Of a stretch of DNA of 64,000 nt, positions 28,613 to 36,959 are shown piece after piece; the stretch's first letter is position 1; every line of letters begins with the position of its first letter. The translations under genes were made by a program, and so were the position numbers. Under the pieces are notes generated by a model. That model was not told the DNA's origin, did not search any database, and was given only the letters and a program-made list of their open reading frames with translations. Source of the DNA: Corallococcus carmarthensis (lineage in GTDB: Bacteria; Myxococcota; Myxococcia; Myxococcales; Myxococcaceae); the NCBI RefSeq assembly GCF_003611695.1, contig NZ_RAWE01000018.1:1-64000 (forward strand), given 5' to 3'.

Positions 28613-29860
28613 ATGAGCACGGCCAGTCCTTCCGCGAAGCTGGGAGCGGCCATGGCCGCGCGCCGCACCCCGGAGCAGCTCAAGGCCCGTCGCCAGTTGA
28701 TGTGGCGCGAGCTGCTCACCAGCCTCTGGGCCCCGCTGTGTGGCGTGGGCCTGGCGTTCATCCCCTACGTCACGCTGATTGAGATGGCGCCCGGCACCGC
28801 GTCCTGGGCCCAGCCCCTGATGAAGGGCTTCGGCCTGCTGATGGTGCTGGCCTTCGTGGGCCTGCTGGTGTGGCGCAACGCCTCCAAGAAGGAGTCGCAG
28901 CTGCGCACGCTGCGCCACGAGGCGCGCGAGCTGCTCTCCGAGGACGAGCGCATCCTCGCGCGCGTGGGCACGAAGGTGCCCCCGGCCGCGGCGGAGCGGA
29001 TCACCGAGCAGGCCCTGCGCGTGGAGTCCGCGTCCGTGGCGGGCAACGTGGAGCAGCTGCGCACGGAGACCCAGACCCTGGAGAAGCTCACGCAGGAGCA
29101 CCTGGGGGCGTACCGCAAGCAGAACGTGTGGGACTTCATTGGCGGCTTCGGCAAGGCGCTGCTCATCGCCCTGGTCATCCGCACGGTGCTGGTGGAGCCG
29201 TACCGCATCCCGTCCGGCTCCATGCTGCCCACGCTGCAGATTGGCGACCAGGTCTTCGTCAACAAGTTCATCTACGGGGTGCGCGTCCCGTTCATGAACG
29301 TGGTGCCGTTCCGCATCGTGCGCGCGCCGCAGCGCGGGGACGTCATCGTCTTCAACAACCCGGTGGACGAGTCCAAGGACTTCATCAAGCGCGTCGTCGG
29401 CATCCCCGGCGACACGGTGGAGATCGTCGAGGGCGTCATCCGCATCAACGGCGAGGCGCAGACGCGCACGCTGGTGTCGCCGGACTTCGTCGTGCACAAC
29501 CAGGACGACACCACGGGCCGCTGGTTCGACCAGGAAGAGGTGCTCTACCGCGAGGACCTGAGCGGCGTGGTGCACTCGGCGCTCCAGCACCCCATGCGCC
29601 TGCCGGGCCGCGAGCACGAGGGCCCCTACACGGTGCCCGCGGACAGCGTCTTCGTGATGGGTGACAACCGGGACAACAGCGCGGACAGCCGCTACAACCT
29701 GGGCGGCCCGGGCGGCGCCGAGGTCGCCTACGTGCCCTATGGCCACATCAAGGGCAAGGCCATGGTCGTCTGGCTGTCGCTCGGGTGGGGCGGCCTGCTG
29801 GGCAACCTGTTTGGCGGCACGGGCCTCCGGGTCGACCGGTTCTTCGAACCGGTGCGCTGA
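28613..29860 (+). CDS. lepB: Signal peptidase I (LepB)
   Basis: This 415-aa membrane protease removes Sec/Tat signal peptides. TM helices are near residues 36-58 and 70-88, and a third leads into the active site (FGKALLIALVIRTVLVEPYR). The catalytic Ser lies in IPSGSMLPTL, the general-base Lys in FIKRVVGIPGD, and box E is MGDNRDNSADSR. A coiled region (about 100-170) between the TM hairpin and the catalytic domain makes it longer than the E. coli enzyme (324 aa). Confidence 0.95.
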   Translation: MSTASPSAKLGAAMAARRTPEQLKARRQLMWRELLTSLWAPLCGVGLAFIPYVTLIEMAPGTASWAQPLMKGFGLLMVLAFVGLLVWRNASKKESQLRTLRHEARELLSEDERILARVGTKVPPAAAERITEQALRVESASVAGNVEQLRTETQTLEKLTQEHLGAYRKQNVWDFIGGFGKALLIALVIRTVLVEPYRIPSGSMLPTLQIGDQVFVNKFIYGVRVPFMNVVPFRIVRAPQRGDVIVFNNPVDESKDFIKRVVGIPGDTVEIVEGVIRINGEAQTRTLVSPDFVVHNQDDTTGRWFDQEEVLYREDLSGVVHSALQHPMRLPGREHEGPYTVPADSVFVMGDNRDNSADSRYNLGGPGGAEVAYVPYGHIKGKAMVVWLSLGWGGLLGNLFGGTGLRVDRFFEPVR

Positions 29861-29865
29861 CGGAC

Positions 29866-29883
29866 GGTGGCCGCGTGGCCACC
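29866..29883 (+). terminator. Hairpin between lepB and pyrB
   Basis: GGTGGCC (29866-29872) and GGCCACC (29877-29883) form a 7-bp stem with loop gcgt, 6 bp after the lepB stop. It may attenuate read-through from lepAB into the pyr genes. Confidence 0.4.
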
Positions 29884-29894
29884 ACGCGCGGTGC

Positions 29895-29923
29895 TTGACG
29901 CAACGTGCGGCGCGCGGTACGCG
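29895..29923 (+). promoter_or_regulatory. Putative pyrB promoter
   Basis: TTGACG (29895-29900) and TACGCG (29918-29923) are spaced by 17 nt. The -10 is weak. Transcription would start near 29930, only about 7 nt before the pyrB ATG, which has no Shine-Dalgarno. Confidence 0.35.
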
Positions 29924-29936
29924 GCGGCCCCGGCCC

Positions 29937-30830
29937 ATGAGACATCTTCTCGGAATCGCAGGCTGGCAGCGGGACGAGCTGGAAGCCCTGCTCGACCGCG
30001 CCCAGGCGCACCTGCCCGGCGGACCGGATGCCTCGCACGTGCTGCGGGGCCGCGTCGTGGCGAACCTCTTCTTCGAGGACTCCACCCGGACGCGCTCCTC
30101 CTTCGAGGTGGCCGCGCGGAAGCTGGGCGCGGACGTCCTCAACTGGAGCTACGCGGGCTCCTCCGTGTCCAAGGGGGAGACGCTCCTGGACACCGCGCGC
30201 AACATCGAAGCCATGGGGCCGGCGGTCATCGTCATCCGCCACCGCTCCTCCGGCGCGCCCGGCCTCGTCGCCCGGCACGTGAAGTGCGCCGTGGTGAACG
30301 CGGGCGACGGCGCGCATGAGCACCCGTCCCAGGCCCTGCTGGACGCCTTCACCCTGCGCCAGCGCTGGGGCCGGCTGGACGGACGGACGGTCCTCATCGT
30401 GGGCGACGTGCTGCACAGCCGCGTGGCGCGCTCCAACCTGGTGTGCCTGAAGGCGCTGGGGGCCCGGGTCGTGCTCTGCGGACCGCCCACCCTCCTGCCC
30501 CCGGGCCTGGAGGAGATGGGCGGAGAGGTGACGCACCAGCTGGACGCCGTGCTGCCCCAGGCGGACGCGGTGATGTGCCTGAGACTGCAGACGGAGCGCA
30601 TGTCGGAAGCCTTCCTGCCGTCCCAGCGGGAGTACTCGCGGCTGTTCGGTGTCACGCCCGCCCGCGCGGAGCGGATGAAGCCGGACGCGCTCGTGCTGCA
30701 CCCGGGCCCCATCAACCGCGGCGTGGAGCTGTCGCCGGTGGTGGCGGACGGGCCTCGCAGCGTCATCCTGGAACAGGTGGCCAACGGCGTCGCGGTGCGC
30801 CGGGCCATCCTGGAGGCGTGCGCATCATGA
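29937..30830 (+). CDS. pyrB: Aspartate carbamoyltransferase catalytic subunit (PyrB)
   Basis: This 297-aa enzyme joins carbamoyl phosphate and aspartate, the first committed step of pyrimidine synthesis. The carbamoyl-phosphate motif DSTRTRSSFE, the swinging-loop region YAGSSVSKGET, HPSQALLDAFT, and the C-terminal HPGPINRGVE are intact. No pyrI regulatory subunit is nearby, so this is probably the class with catalytic chain plus dihydroorotase. Its stop overlaps the pyrC start (ATGA). Confidence 0.95.
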   Translation: MRHLLGIAGWQRDELEALLDRAQAHLPGGPDASHVLRGRVVANLFFEDSTRTRSSFEVAARKLGADVLNWSYAGSSVSKGETLLDTARNIEAMGPAVIVIRHRSSGAPGLVARHVKCAVVNAGDGAHEHPSQALLDAFTLRQRWGRLDGRTVLIVGDVLHSRVARSNLVCLKALGARVVLCGPPTLLPPGLEEMGGEVTHQLDAVLPQADAVMCLRLQTERMSEAFLPSQREYSRLFGVTPARAERMKPDALVLHPGPINRGVELSPVVADGPRSVILEQVANGVAVRRAILEACAS

Positions 30831-32128
30831 CCACGGTGCTCTTCCAGCGGGCGCGCGTCATCGACCCGCGCAATGGCGTGGACGGCGTCCGCGACGTGCT
30901 GGTGACGGACGGCCGGGTGGCGCAGGTGTCGGACGCCGCCTTGCCCGCGCCCCAGGACGCCCGGGTGGTGGACGCCACGGGGAAGTGGCTGGTGCCGGGC
31001 TTCATCGACCTGCACGTGCACCTGCGCGAGCCGGGAGAAGAGGGCAAGGAGACGGTCCTCACCGGCTGCCGCGCGGCGGTGGCGGGTGGCTTCACCGGCG
31101 TCGTGGCCATGCCCAACACCAAGGTGGTCAACGACAGCGCGCTCGTCACGGAGCTGGTGCTGTCGCGCGCGCGGGACGCGGCCCTGTGCCACGTGTACCC
31201 GGCGGGCGCCATCACCAAGGGGCTCAAGGGCGAGGAGCTGTCCGAGGCGGGCGAGCTGATTGGCGCCGGCTGCGTGGCCCTCACCGACGATGGCCGCCCG
31301 GTGATGAACGCGGCCCTGATGCGCCGGGTGCTCCAGTACGCCACCCAGTTCGACGTGCCGGTGATGGTGCACGAGGAGGACCTCACGCTGTCCGCCGGCG
31401 GCGCGATGCACGAGGGCGCCACGTCCACGCGGCTGGGCCTGCGCGGCATTCCGGCCTCCGCGGAGGTGGCCATGGTGGCGCGCGACCTGGTGCTCCTGGA
31501 GGAGACGAAGGGGCGCCTGCACGTCGCGCACGTGTCGTGCGAGGGCAGCGTGCGGCTCATTCGCGAGGCCAAGAAGCGCGGCCTGAGCGTCACCTGCGAG
31601 GTGGCGCCGCACCACTTCATCCTGGATGACCGGGCGGTGGGGGACTACGACACCCACGCGAAGATGGCGCCGCCGCTGCGCGGCGACGTGGACGTGAAGG
31701 CGCTGCGCGAGGCGCTGGTGGACGGCACGGTGGACGCCATCGCCACGGACCACGCGCCGCACGGCGTGTCCGACAAGCTGGTGGAGTTCGAGAAGGGCAT
31801 CAACGGCATCGTCGGGCTGGAGACGGCCCTGGGGCTCACGCTGGTGCTGGTGCACGAGGGCGTGCTCACCCCGCGCCGGGCGGTGGAGCTCCTGTCGGAC
31901 GGGCCGGCGAGGGTATTCGGCCTGCCGGGCGGTCACCTGGCGCCTGGTGCCCCGGCGGACATCACGCTGGTGTCACCTTCGGAGGAGTGGACGGTGGATG
32001 CCCACCGGTTCTATTCCCGCAGTCGCAACACGCCCTTCCACGGGCGCACGCTGAAGGGTCGCGTGTCGCAGACGTGGGTGGGCGGCCGGTGTGTGTTCGA
32101 GGACGGTCAGCTCAAGGAGTCGCGGTGA
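30827..32128 (+). CDS. pyrC: Dihydroorotase (PyrC, type I)
   Basis: This 433-aa amidohydrolase cyclises carbamoyl aspartate to dihydroorotate. Metal ligands: HVHLREPG near residue 60, a metal-site His in CEVAPHHF, and ATDHAPHG containing the catalytic Asp. Length fits type I/class II. The stop overlaps the carA start (TGATG). Confidence 0.95.
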   Translation: MTTVLFQRARVIDPRNGVDGVRDVLVTDGRVAQVSDAALPAPQDARVVDATGKWLVPGFIDLHVHLREPGEEGKETVLTGCRAAVAGGFTGVVAMPNTKVVNDSALVTELVLSRARDAALCHVYPAGAITKGLKGEELSEAGELIGAGCVALTDDGRPVMNAALMRRVLQYATQFDVPVMVHEEDLTLSAGGAMHEGATSTRLGLRGIPASAEVAMVARDLVLLEETKGRLHVAHVSCEGSVRLIREAKKRGLSVTCEVAPHHFILDDRAVGDYDTHAKMAPPLRGDVDVKALREALVDGTVDAIATDHAPHGVSDKLVEFEKGINGIVGLETALGLTLVLVHEGVLTPRRAVELLSDGPARVFGLPGGHLAPGAPADITLVSPSEEWTVDAHRFYSRSRNTPFHGRTLKGRVSQTWVGGRCVFEDGQLKESR

Positions 32129-33255
32129 TGACGAAGCGGGCGGTGCTCGCACTGGCGGATGGCACCACCTTCGAAGGTCGCGCCTTTGGCGCTTCCGGCG
32201 AGACGGTGGGTGAGGTGGTTTTCAACACGTCCATGTACGGCTACCAGGAGATCCTCACGGATCCCTCGTACGTGGGGCAGATCGTCACCATGACGTACCC
32301 GGAGATGGGCAACATCGGGGCGAATGCCGGCGACGAGGAGGCGGGCCTGCCGCACGCGGTGGGCATGGTGGTGCGCTCGCTGACGAAGACGCCCTCCAAC
32401 TGGCGCTCGCAGGAGACGCTGGACGCGTACCTCGCGCGCCACGGCCGCGTGGGCATCGAAGGCGTGGACACCCGCCGGCTGGTGCGCCACCTGCGCACGC
32501 ACGGCGCCCAGACGGGCATCATCTCCACGGAGAACGTGTCCGCCGCCGCCCTGTCCGAGCGCGCGCGCAGCGCCGTGGGCATGGAGGGGCTGGACCTGGC
32601 CACGGGCGTGTCCACCAAGGAGCCCTACCTCTTCACCACGCCGACGCCGGACGTGTTCCTGGCGACCGGGGACAAGCAGCCGGAGCCGGAGCTGAAGTAC
32701 GACGTGGTGGCGTACGACTACGGCCTCAAGCGCTCCATGCTCCAGTACCTGGTGGACGTGGGCTGCCGCGTGACGGTGGTGCCGGCCCACACCACGGCGG
32801 AGCAGGTGCTGGCGAAAAAGCCGCACGGCGTCTTCCTGGCCAACGGCCCGGGCGACCCGGCCGCGGTGAAGGGCGCGGACCGCACGGTGGCGGCGCTGCT
32901 GGGCAAGGTGCCGGTGTTCGGCATCTGCCTGGGGCACCAGATCATGGCGCTGGCGCTGGGCGGCCGGACGTACAAGATGAAGTTCGGCCACCGCGGCGGC
33001 AACCAGCCCGTGAAGGACCTCACCACGGGCAAGGTGGAGATCACCGCGCAGAACCACGGCTTCGCGGTGGACGACGCCAGCCTCAAGGGCAAGGCCGTCG
33101 TCACGCACATCAACCTGAACGACGGCACGGTGGAGGGCCTGGCCGTACCGGATGCGCGGGCCTTCAGCGTGCAGTACCACCCCGAGGCTTCGCCCGGCCC
33201 TCACGACGCGCGCTACCTGTTCAGCCGCTTCGCGACGCTGATGGCGGGTTCGTAG
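32128..33255 (+). CDS. carA: Carbamoyl-phosphate synthase small subunit (CarA)
   Basis: This 375-aa glutaminase subunit delivers ammonia to CarB. The N-terminal CarA domain has the [16 protein letters not shown] motif; the C-terminal class I amidotransferase has the nucleophile Cys in FGICLGHQ and the His/Glu pair in [15 protein letters not shown] at 32128 preceded by AAGGAG; an overlapping GTG is 3 nt earlier. carB is not in the window, and the next gene is of unknown function. Confidence 0.95.
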   Translation: MTKRAVLALADGTTFEGRAFGASGETVGEVVFNTSMYGYQEILTDPSYVGQIVTMTYPEMGNIGANAGDEEAGLPHAVGMVVRSLTKTPSNWRSQETLDAYLARHGRVGIEGVDTRRLVRHLRTHGAQTGIISTENVSAAALSERARSAVGMEGLDLATGVSTKEPYLFTTPTPDVFLATGDKQPEPELKYDVVAYDYGLKRSMLQYLVDVGCRVTVVPAHTTAEQVLAKKPHGVFLANGPGDPAAVKGADRTVAALLGKVPVFGICLGHQIMALALGGRTYKMKFGHRGGNQPVKDLTTGKVEITAQNHGFAVDDASLKGKAVVTHINLNDGTVEGLAVPDARAFSVQYHPEASPGPHDARYLFSRFATLMAGS

Positions 33256-33274
33256 GAAGAGGCTCGCACCGGCC

Positions 33275-33940
33275 ATGGACACCGCGCTGACCCCGTTGTC
33301 GTACCAGCCGTACCTGGACCAGCTCATCGCCTTCGGCAGCTCGGAGGCGCGCAAGCCGGACCTCCTGGAGGCGAAGGCGGAGTATTTCCGCCTCACCGGC
33401 GAAGTCTTCGAGGACGACAAGTTCTTCGAGCTGCGGATGGCGTCGTTCCTGGACTACTACCTCTACGACCGCGTCTCGCCGCTCACGGGCAGGACGCCGG
33501 CCGCGGAGCTGTACGAGGAGCGCCAGAAGTCCGCGCCGCCCGAAGAGGCCAACGCCTTCCGCAGCTTCACGGAGACGGTCCACGGCCTCTTCGAGGTGCG
33601 CAAGCTGGCCAAGGGCATGGTGCGCCTGCGCGAGCTCTTCTCCGGCAAGGACTTCGACGTGACGGAGCGCCGTCACATCGCGGGCCTGGAGACGGGCGAC
33701 GTGCTGGAGGCGCGCCTGGTGCCCTTCGGCGGGCACCTGCTGTTCTCCTCCGCCTTCTGCTACCACCCGGCCATGGCCCTCAAGGCCATCAAGGCCGAGG
33801 TGAAGCGCCGCAAGAAGAAGGAGCCGGAGCGCCCCGCCAAGGACCTGGTGTGGGAGTGCGCCCGCCGGGCCCTCAACGTGGAGCGCTACCGCCAGCTCTC
33901 CGTGGAGAAGCTCTACGACTTCGAGCAGAAGGTCCTCTAG
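33275..33940 (+). CDS. Conserved-looking protein of unknown function
   Basis: This 221-aa soluble protein is rich in Glu, Leu, Phe and Lys and mostly helical. I recognise no family. Notable segments are FFELRMASFLDYYLYDRVSP, a small beta stretch HIAGLETGDVLEARLVPFGG, and a basic helix KAIKAEVKRRKKKEPERPAK near residue 175. It starts 19 bp after carA, so it is probably the last gene of the pyr unit, but nothing ties it to pyrimidines. Codon use is that of a real gene. Confidence 0.6.
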   Translation: MDTALTPLSYQPYLDQLIAFGSSEARKPDLLEAKAEYFRLTGEVFEDDKFFELRMASFLDYYLYDRVSPLTGRTPAAELYEERQKSAPPEEANAFRSFTETVHGLFEVRKLAKGMVRLRELFSGKDFDVTERRHIAGLETGDVLEARLVPFGGHLLFSSAFCYHPAMALKAIKAEVKRRKKKEPERPAKDLVWECARRALNVERYRQLSVEKLYDFEQKVL

Positions 33941-33972
33941 GGCCTCCTGCCCGGGCCTCCACCGCGCGCGGA

Positions 33973-35373
33973 CTAGACGCGGTGGATGCTCATCAGGTTG
34001 GTGTTGCCCGGCACGTTGAGCGGAATGCCGGCCACCAGGATGAAGGGCGCGCCGGGCTCGCAGAGGTTCTGGTCCTGGCAGAGCCTGCGCACCTGCTTGA
34101 GCATGGCCTCCATGGAGCCGATGCGCTTCACCAGGTGGCCCGTCACGCCCCAGTACAGCGCCATCCGGTTCACCGTGTCCGGGTTGGGCGTCAGGGCGAT
34201 GATGCGCGCGCCGGGGCGGAACTCGGAGATGAGGCGCGCGGAGTGGCCGCTCTCCGTGTACGCGATGATGGTCCCGATGTTGAGCTGCCGGGACGCGGCC
34301 ACCGCCGCCGCCGCGATGCCGGTGCCCAGGTCCGCCGAGCGCTCGAAGGGGGAGTGGGGCAGGGTGATGAGGCTGGTGCGCTCCGTCTCCTCCACGATGC
34401 GCGCCATGGTGGCCACCGCCTCCACGGGGTAGCGGCCCGCCGCGGTCTCCCCGGAGAGCATCACCGCGTCCGCGCCGTCGAGGATGGCGTTGGCCACGTC
34501 CGACACCTCCGCGCGCGTGGGCCGGGCGTTGAGCACCATGCTCTCCAGCATCTCCGTGGCGACGATGACGATGCCGCCCATGCGGTTGACCTCCCGCACG
34601 GCGCGCTTCTGGATGGCGGGCAGCTGCTCCAGGGGCATCTCCACGCCCAGGTCGCCGCGGGCCACCATCACCCCGTCCGACTCCGCGGCGATGGCCTCCA
34701 GGTTCTCCACCGCCTGGGGCTTTTCAATCTTGGAGATGAGCGGCGTCTTGAGCTTCGCCACCAGCGCCCGCGCCTGGCGCACGTCCTGGGCGCTGCGCAC
34801 GAAGGACAGCGCCACGTAGTCCACGCCCACCTCCTGGCCGAAGGCCAGGTCCACCTTGTCCTTCTCCGTCAGCGTGGGCACCGACATGGCCGTGCCGGGC
34901 AGGTTGAGCCCCTTGTGGTCCTTGAGGAGCCCGCCCACCTCCACGCGGCAGGACACGTCCTGGCCGCTCACCTTCAGCACGCGCAGGCGCACCCGCCCGT
35001 CGTCCAGCAGCACCTCGTGCCCCTTCGCCACGTCCCGCGGCAGCGAGCGCACCGGCGTGGGGATGACGGTGCCCTGGCCCAGCACCGCGCGCGTCGTCAC
35101 CGTCACGGTGTCGCCGGCCTTGACCATCAGCTGGCCGCCTTCGAATTTCCCCAGGCGCACCTTGGGGCCCTGCACGTCCTGGAGGATGGCCACCGGCACG
35201 CCCAGCTTCTTCGACACCGCGCGGATGCGCAGGACGCGCTGCCGGTGCTCGTCGTGCGTACCGTGCGAGAAGTTGAGCCGGGCCACGTTCATGCCCGCCT
35301 TCACCAGCCCCTCGATGACTTCCCTGGAGTCCGACGCCGGTCCCAGCGTGCAGATGATCTTCGCCTTGCGCAT
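33973..35373 (-). CDS. pyk: Pyruvate kinase
   Basis: This 466-aa glycolytic enzyme makes pyruvate and ATP from PEP and ADP. Signatures: KIICTLGPASDS, RLNFSHGTHDEH, the catalytic-Lys region LISKIEKPQAVENL, MVARGDLGVEMP, MLESM ... PTRAEVSDVANAILDGADAVMLSGET. The C-terminal regulatory domain is complete. I start at the ATG at 35373 (MRKAKII); a longer frame to 35448 would run into the structured intergenic region. It is convergent with the unknown gene at 33275. Confidence 0.95.
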   Translation of the reverse strand: MRKAKIICTLGPASDSREVIEGLVKAGMNVARLNFSHGTHDEHRQRVLRIRAVSKKLGVPVAILQDVQGPKVRLGKFEGGQLMVKAGDTVTVTTRAVLGQGTVIPTPVRSLPRDVAKGHEVLLDDGRVRLRVLKVSGQDVSCRVEVGGLLKDHKGLNLPGTAMSVPTLTEKDKVDLAFGQEVGVDYVALSFVRSAQDVRQARALVAKLKTPLISKIEKPQAVENLEAIAAESDGVMVARGDLGVEMPLEQLPAIQKRAVREVNRMGGIVIVATEMLESMVLNARPTRAEVSDVANAILDGADAVMLSGETAAGRYPVEAVATMARIVEETERTSLITLPHSPFERSADLGTGIAAAAVAASRQLNIGTIIAYTESGHSARLISEFRPGARIIALTPNPDTVNRMALYWGVTGHLVKRIGSMEAMLKQVRRLCQDQNLCEPGAPFILVAGIPLNVPGNTNLMSIHRV

Positions 35374-35448
35374 AGAGCCGCCCATCCTAGCCGCAGGGGG
35401 TGGCCGGCTTGACAGGCTTGCGCCCGAAGGACTAACTCTTCGCCTCAC

Positions 35449-35552
35449 GCGCTGGGCGGAAAGTTACCGCGAGCCAGCGCACGCCATTCGTGGCTCTCAG
35501 ACGCTTGAGACGAAGAAAGCCCGGCTACCCTGGGAGGGGGGGCCGGGCTTTC
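35449..35552. ncRNA. Candidate structured RNA (small RNA or pyk leader)
   Basis: Four successive stems fill this spacer: GCGCTGG/CCAGCGC (35449-35455/35474-35480) with an inner GCGG/CCGC; GCCA-TTCG-TGGC (35483-35494), a UUCG tetraloop; TCTCA/TGAGA (35495-35499/35506-35510); then the 11-bp terminator. On the + strand a TTGACA (35409-35414) lies upstream, so a roughly 105-nt transcript ending at the terminator is possible. On the - strand the same stems would form a pyk 5' leader. Confidence 0.3.
35515..35552. terminator. Bidirectional intrinsic terminator
   Basis: GAAAGCCCGGC (35515-35525) pairs perfectly with GCCGGGCTTTC (35542-35552). Leftward the stem is followed by TTCGTCT. It lies 28 bp past the stop of the leftward BFN gene and should end that transcript. 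Confidence 0.7.
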
Positions 35553-35580
35553 ATCGTTCCAGGGCGTGTCCTTGGCCCGG

Positions 35581-36378
35581 CTAGAGGTCGATCTCCTGAC
35601 CCTTGCCCATGGGCTCCATCCGCGGCTGATCCTTGACGGAGTGATCCATGCCGATGTCCTCCGAGGGAGGCTTCGGGTGGCCGGCGCTGGGGCCCATGGG
35701 AGGCGGCGGAGGCAGGGGACCCATGTCCTCGCCGCCGTGGCCGCTGCCGCCCACGCCCAGGTCCTGCTGCTTCTGGAGGGCTTCAATCTCCGAACGGGTG
35801 ATGCCCGCCAGGGCCAGCACCTTGCGCGTCACGCGGATGCGCGCCTGGCTGTGCATGGCCATGGCGATGGAGTCCGAAGGCCGGGCGTCCAGCGCCAGCT
35901 CCTTCTTGCCCTGCTGCAGGAAGACGCGGCCGGAGTAGACGTTGTCGCGCAGGTCGTCGATGCGGACCTCCGTCACCTTGCCGCCCAGCTTGGACACCAC
36001 GTCGTCCAGCAGGTCCTGCGACAGCGGCTGGGGCGGCGGACGCTCCGCGAGGCGGAAGGCGATGGAGACCGCCGCGCCCTCGTCCACGAAGAGCGGGAGC
36101 ACCGTCTCCCCGTCCTTGGTGGTCAGCACGACGGCGTGCGTCTGCGCCTCCATCAAGGGCACCACGTCCTTCACTTCCAGCTCCACCAGCTCCGAGCAGG
36201 CCTTCGGATCGCTGCCCTTCTCGGTGATGCAGGGCTTCTCTTTCTTCCCTTCGGCCGTCTCGGAGGCGGCGATGGCGCCGGGGATCCCGAACGCGGGAAG
36301 GAACAACGCTCCCCCCAGCGCCAGCACCACGGCCGTGAACGGAGCGACGAAGAAATTGGCGCGGTTGGACGTTTTCAC
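35581..36378 (-). CDS. Exported bifunctional-nuclease (BFN/DUF151) domain protein
   Basis: This 265-aa protein has an N-terminal signal or anchor (about 8-38, VAPFTAVVLALGGALFLPAF ending AIAA), a BFN/DUF151 domain (about 65-200: ELEVKDVVPLMEAQTHAVVL ... LPLFVDEGAAVSIAFRL ... DARPSDSIAMAM), and a Pro/Gly/Met/His-rich tail. BFN proteins of plants and bacteria have reported DNase/RNase activity; most bacterial members are cytoplasmic, so the signal-like N-terminus and disordered tail are unusual. Confidence 0.8.
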   Translation of the reverse strand: MKTSNRANFFVAPFTAVVLALGGALFLPAFGIPGAIAASETAEGKKEKPCITEKGSDPKACSELVELEVKDVVPLMEAQTHAVVLTTKDGETVLPLFVDEGAAVSIAFRLAERPPPQPLSQDLLDDVVSKLGGKVTEVRIDDLRDNVYSGRVFLQQGKKELALDARPSDSIAMAMHSQARIRVTRKVLALAGITRSEIEALQKQQDLGVGGSGHGGEDMGPLPPPPPMGPSAGHPKPPSEDIGMDHSVKDQPRMEPMGKGQEIDL

Positions 36379-36507
36379 ATCCCTAAGCTACGCACCTCCC
36401 CCTTCACCGGGAGGGCGCTGCCCCTGCGCCTTCGCGAGCGGCCCCCGGGCCCTGGCCCACCCGGTTGGAGGGCGGGCGGGCAGGCGGGAAGAGGGGGCGC
36501 GAGACGG

Positions 36508-36864
36508 CTAGCGGTCCTCGCCCTCGGGCTCTTCGTCGTCGTAGTCCTCTTCGTCCTCGGACTCCTCGTCGTCCTCGTCCTCGTCGAGGTCGTCCTCGTC
36601 GGACTCCTCCTCGTCTTCGTCCTCGTCGTCGAGTTCGTCCTCGAGCTCCTCGGCCTCGAGCGTCATCGTCACCGCGAACTTCTTGCTCAGGGTGGCGATC
36701 TGCGCGCGCATCTCCGTGAGCGCGGCGACGAAGTCCTCGGAGAGGTTCGCGGGCGCCTTCGCGTCGCAGTGGGGGCAGACAATCTTCTCCGTCCCCTCGA
36801 TGAGGTCCTGGGCTTCCAACTCGAAGCTGGCCTCGCACTTCTGACAGGTGAAGTCGATGCTCAT
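36508..36864 (-). CDS. Zinc-ribbon protein with long acidic tail
   Basis: This 118-aa protein opens with MSIDFTCQKCEASFEL ... CPHC, a CxxC/CxxC zinc ribbon of the MJ0042 type. A short amphipathic helix follows (ALTEMRAQIATLSKKF), and then about 50 residues that are almost all Asp, Glu and Ser. The tail could act as a nucleic-acid mimic or keep the protein soluble. The start is at 36864 or 36879; neither has a good ribosome site. It is divergent from the acyl-CoA ligase gene. Its function is unknown. Confidence 0.7.
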   Translation of the reverse strand: MSIDFTCQKCEASFELEAQDLIEGTEKIVCPHCDAKAPANLSEDFVAALTEMRAQIATLSKKFAVTMTLEAEELEDELDDEDEDEEESDEDDLDEDEDDEESEDEEDYDDEEPEGEDR

Positions 36865-36959
36865 GGTCGGGCGCGGCATACAAAGCCGGTGAACATGCTG
36901 TCAACGGCTGAGACGGGGAGACGTGGTACGGGCGGTGCGCTTCCACTACGTTCCGTCGG

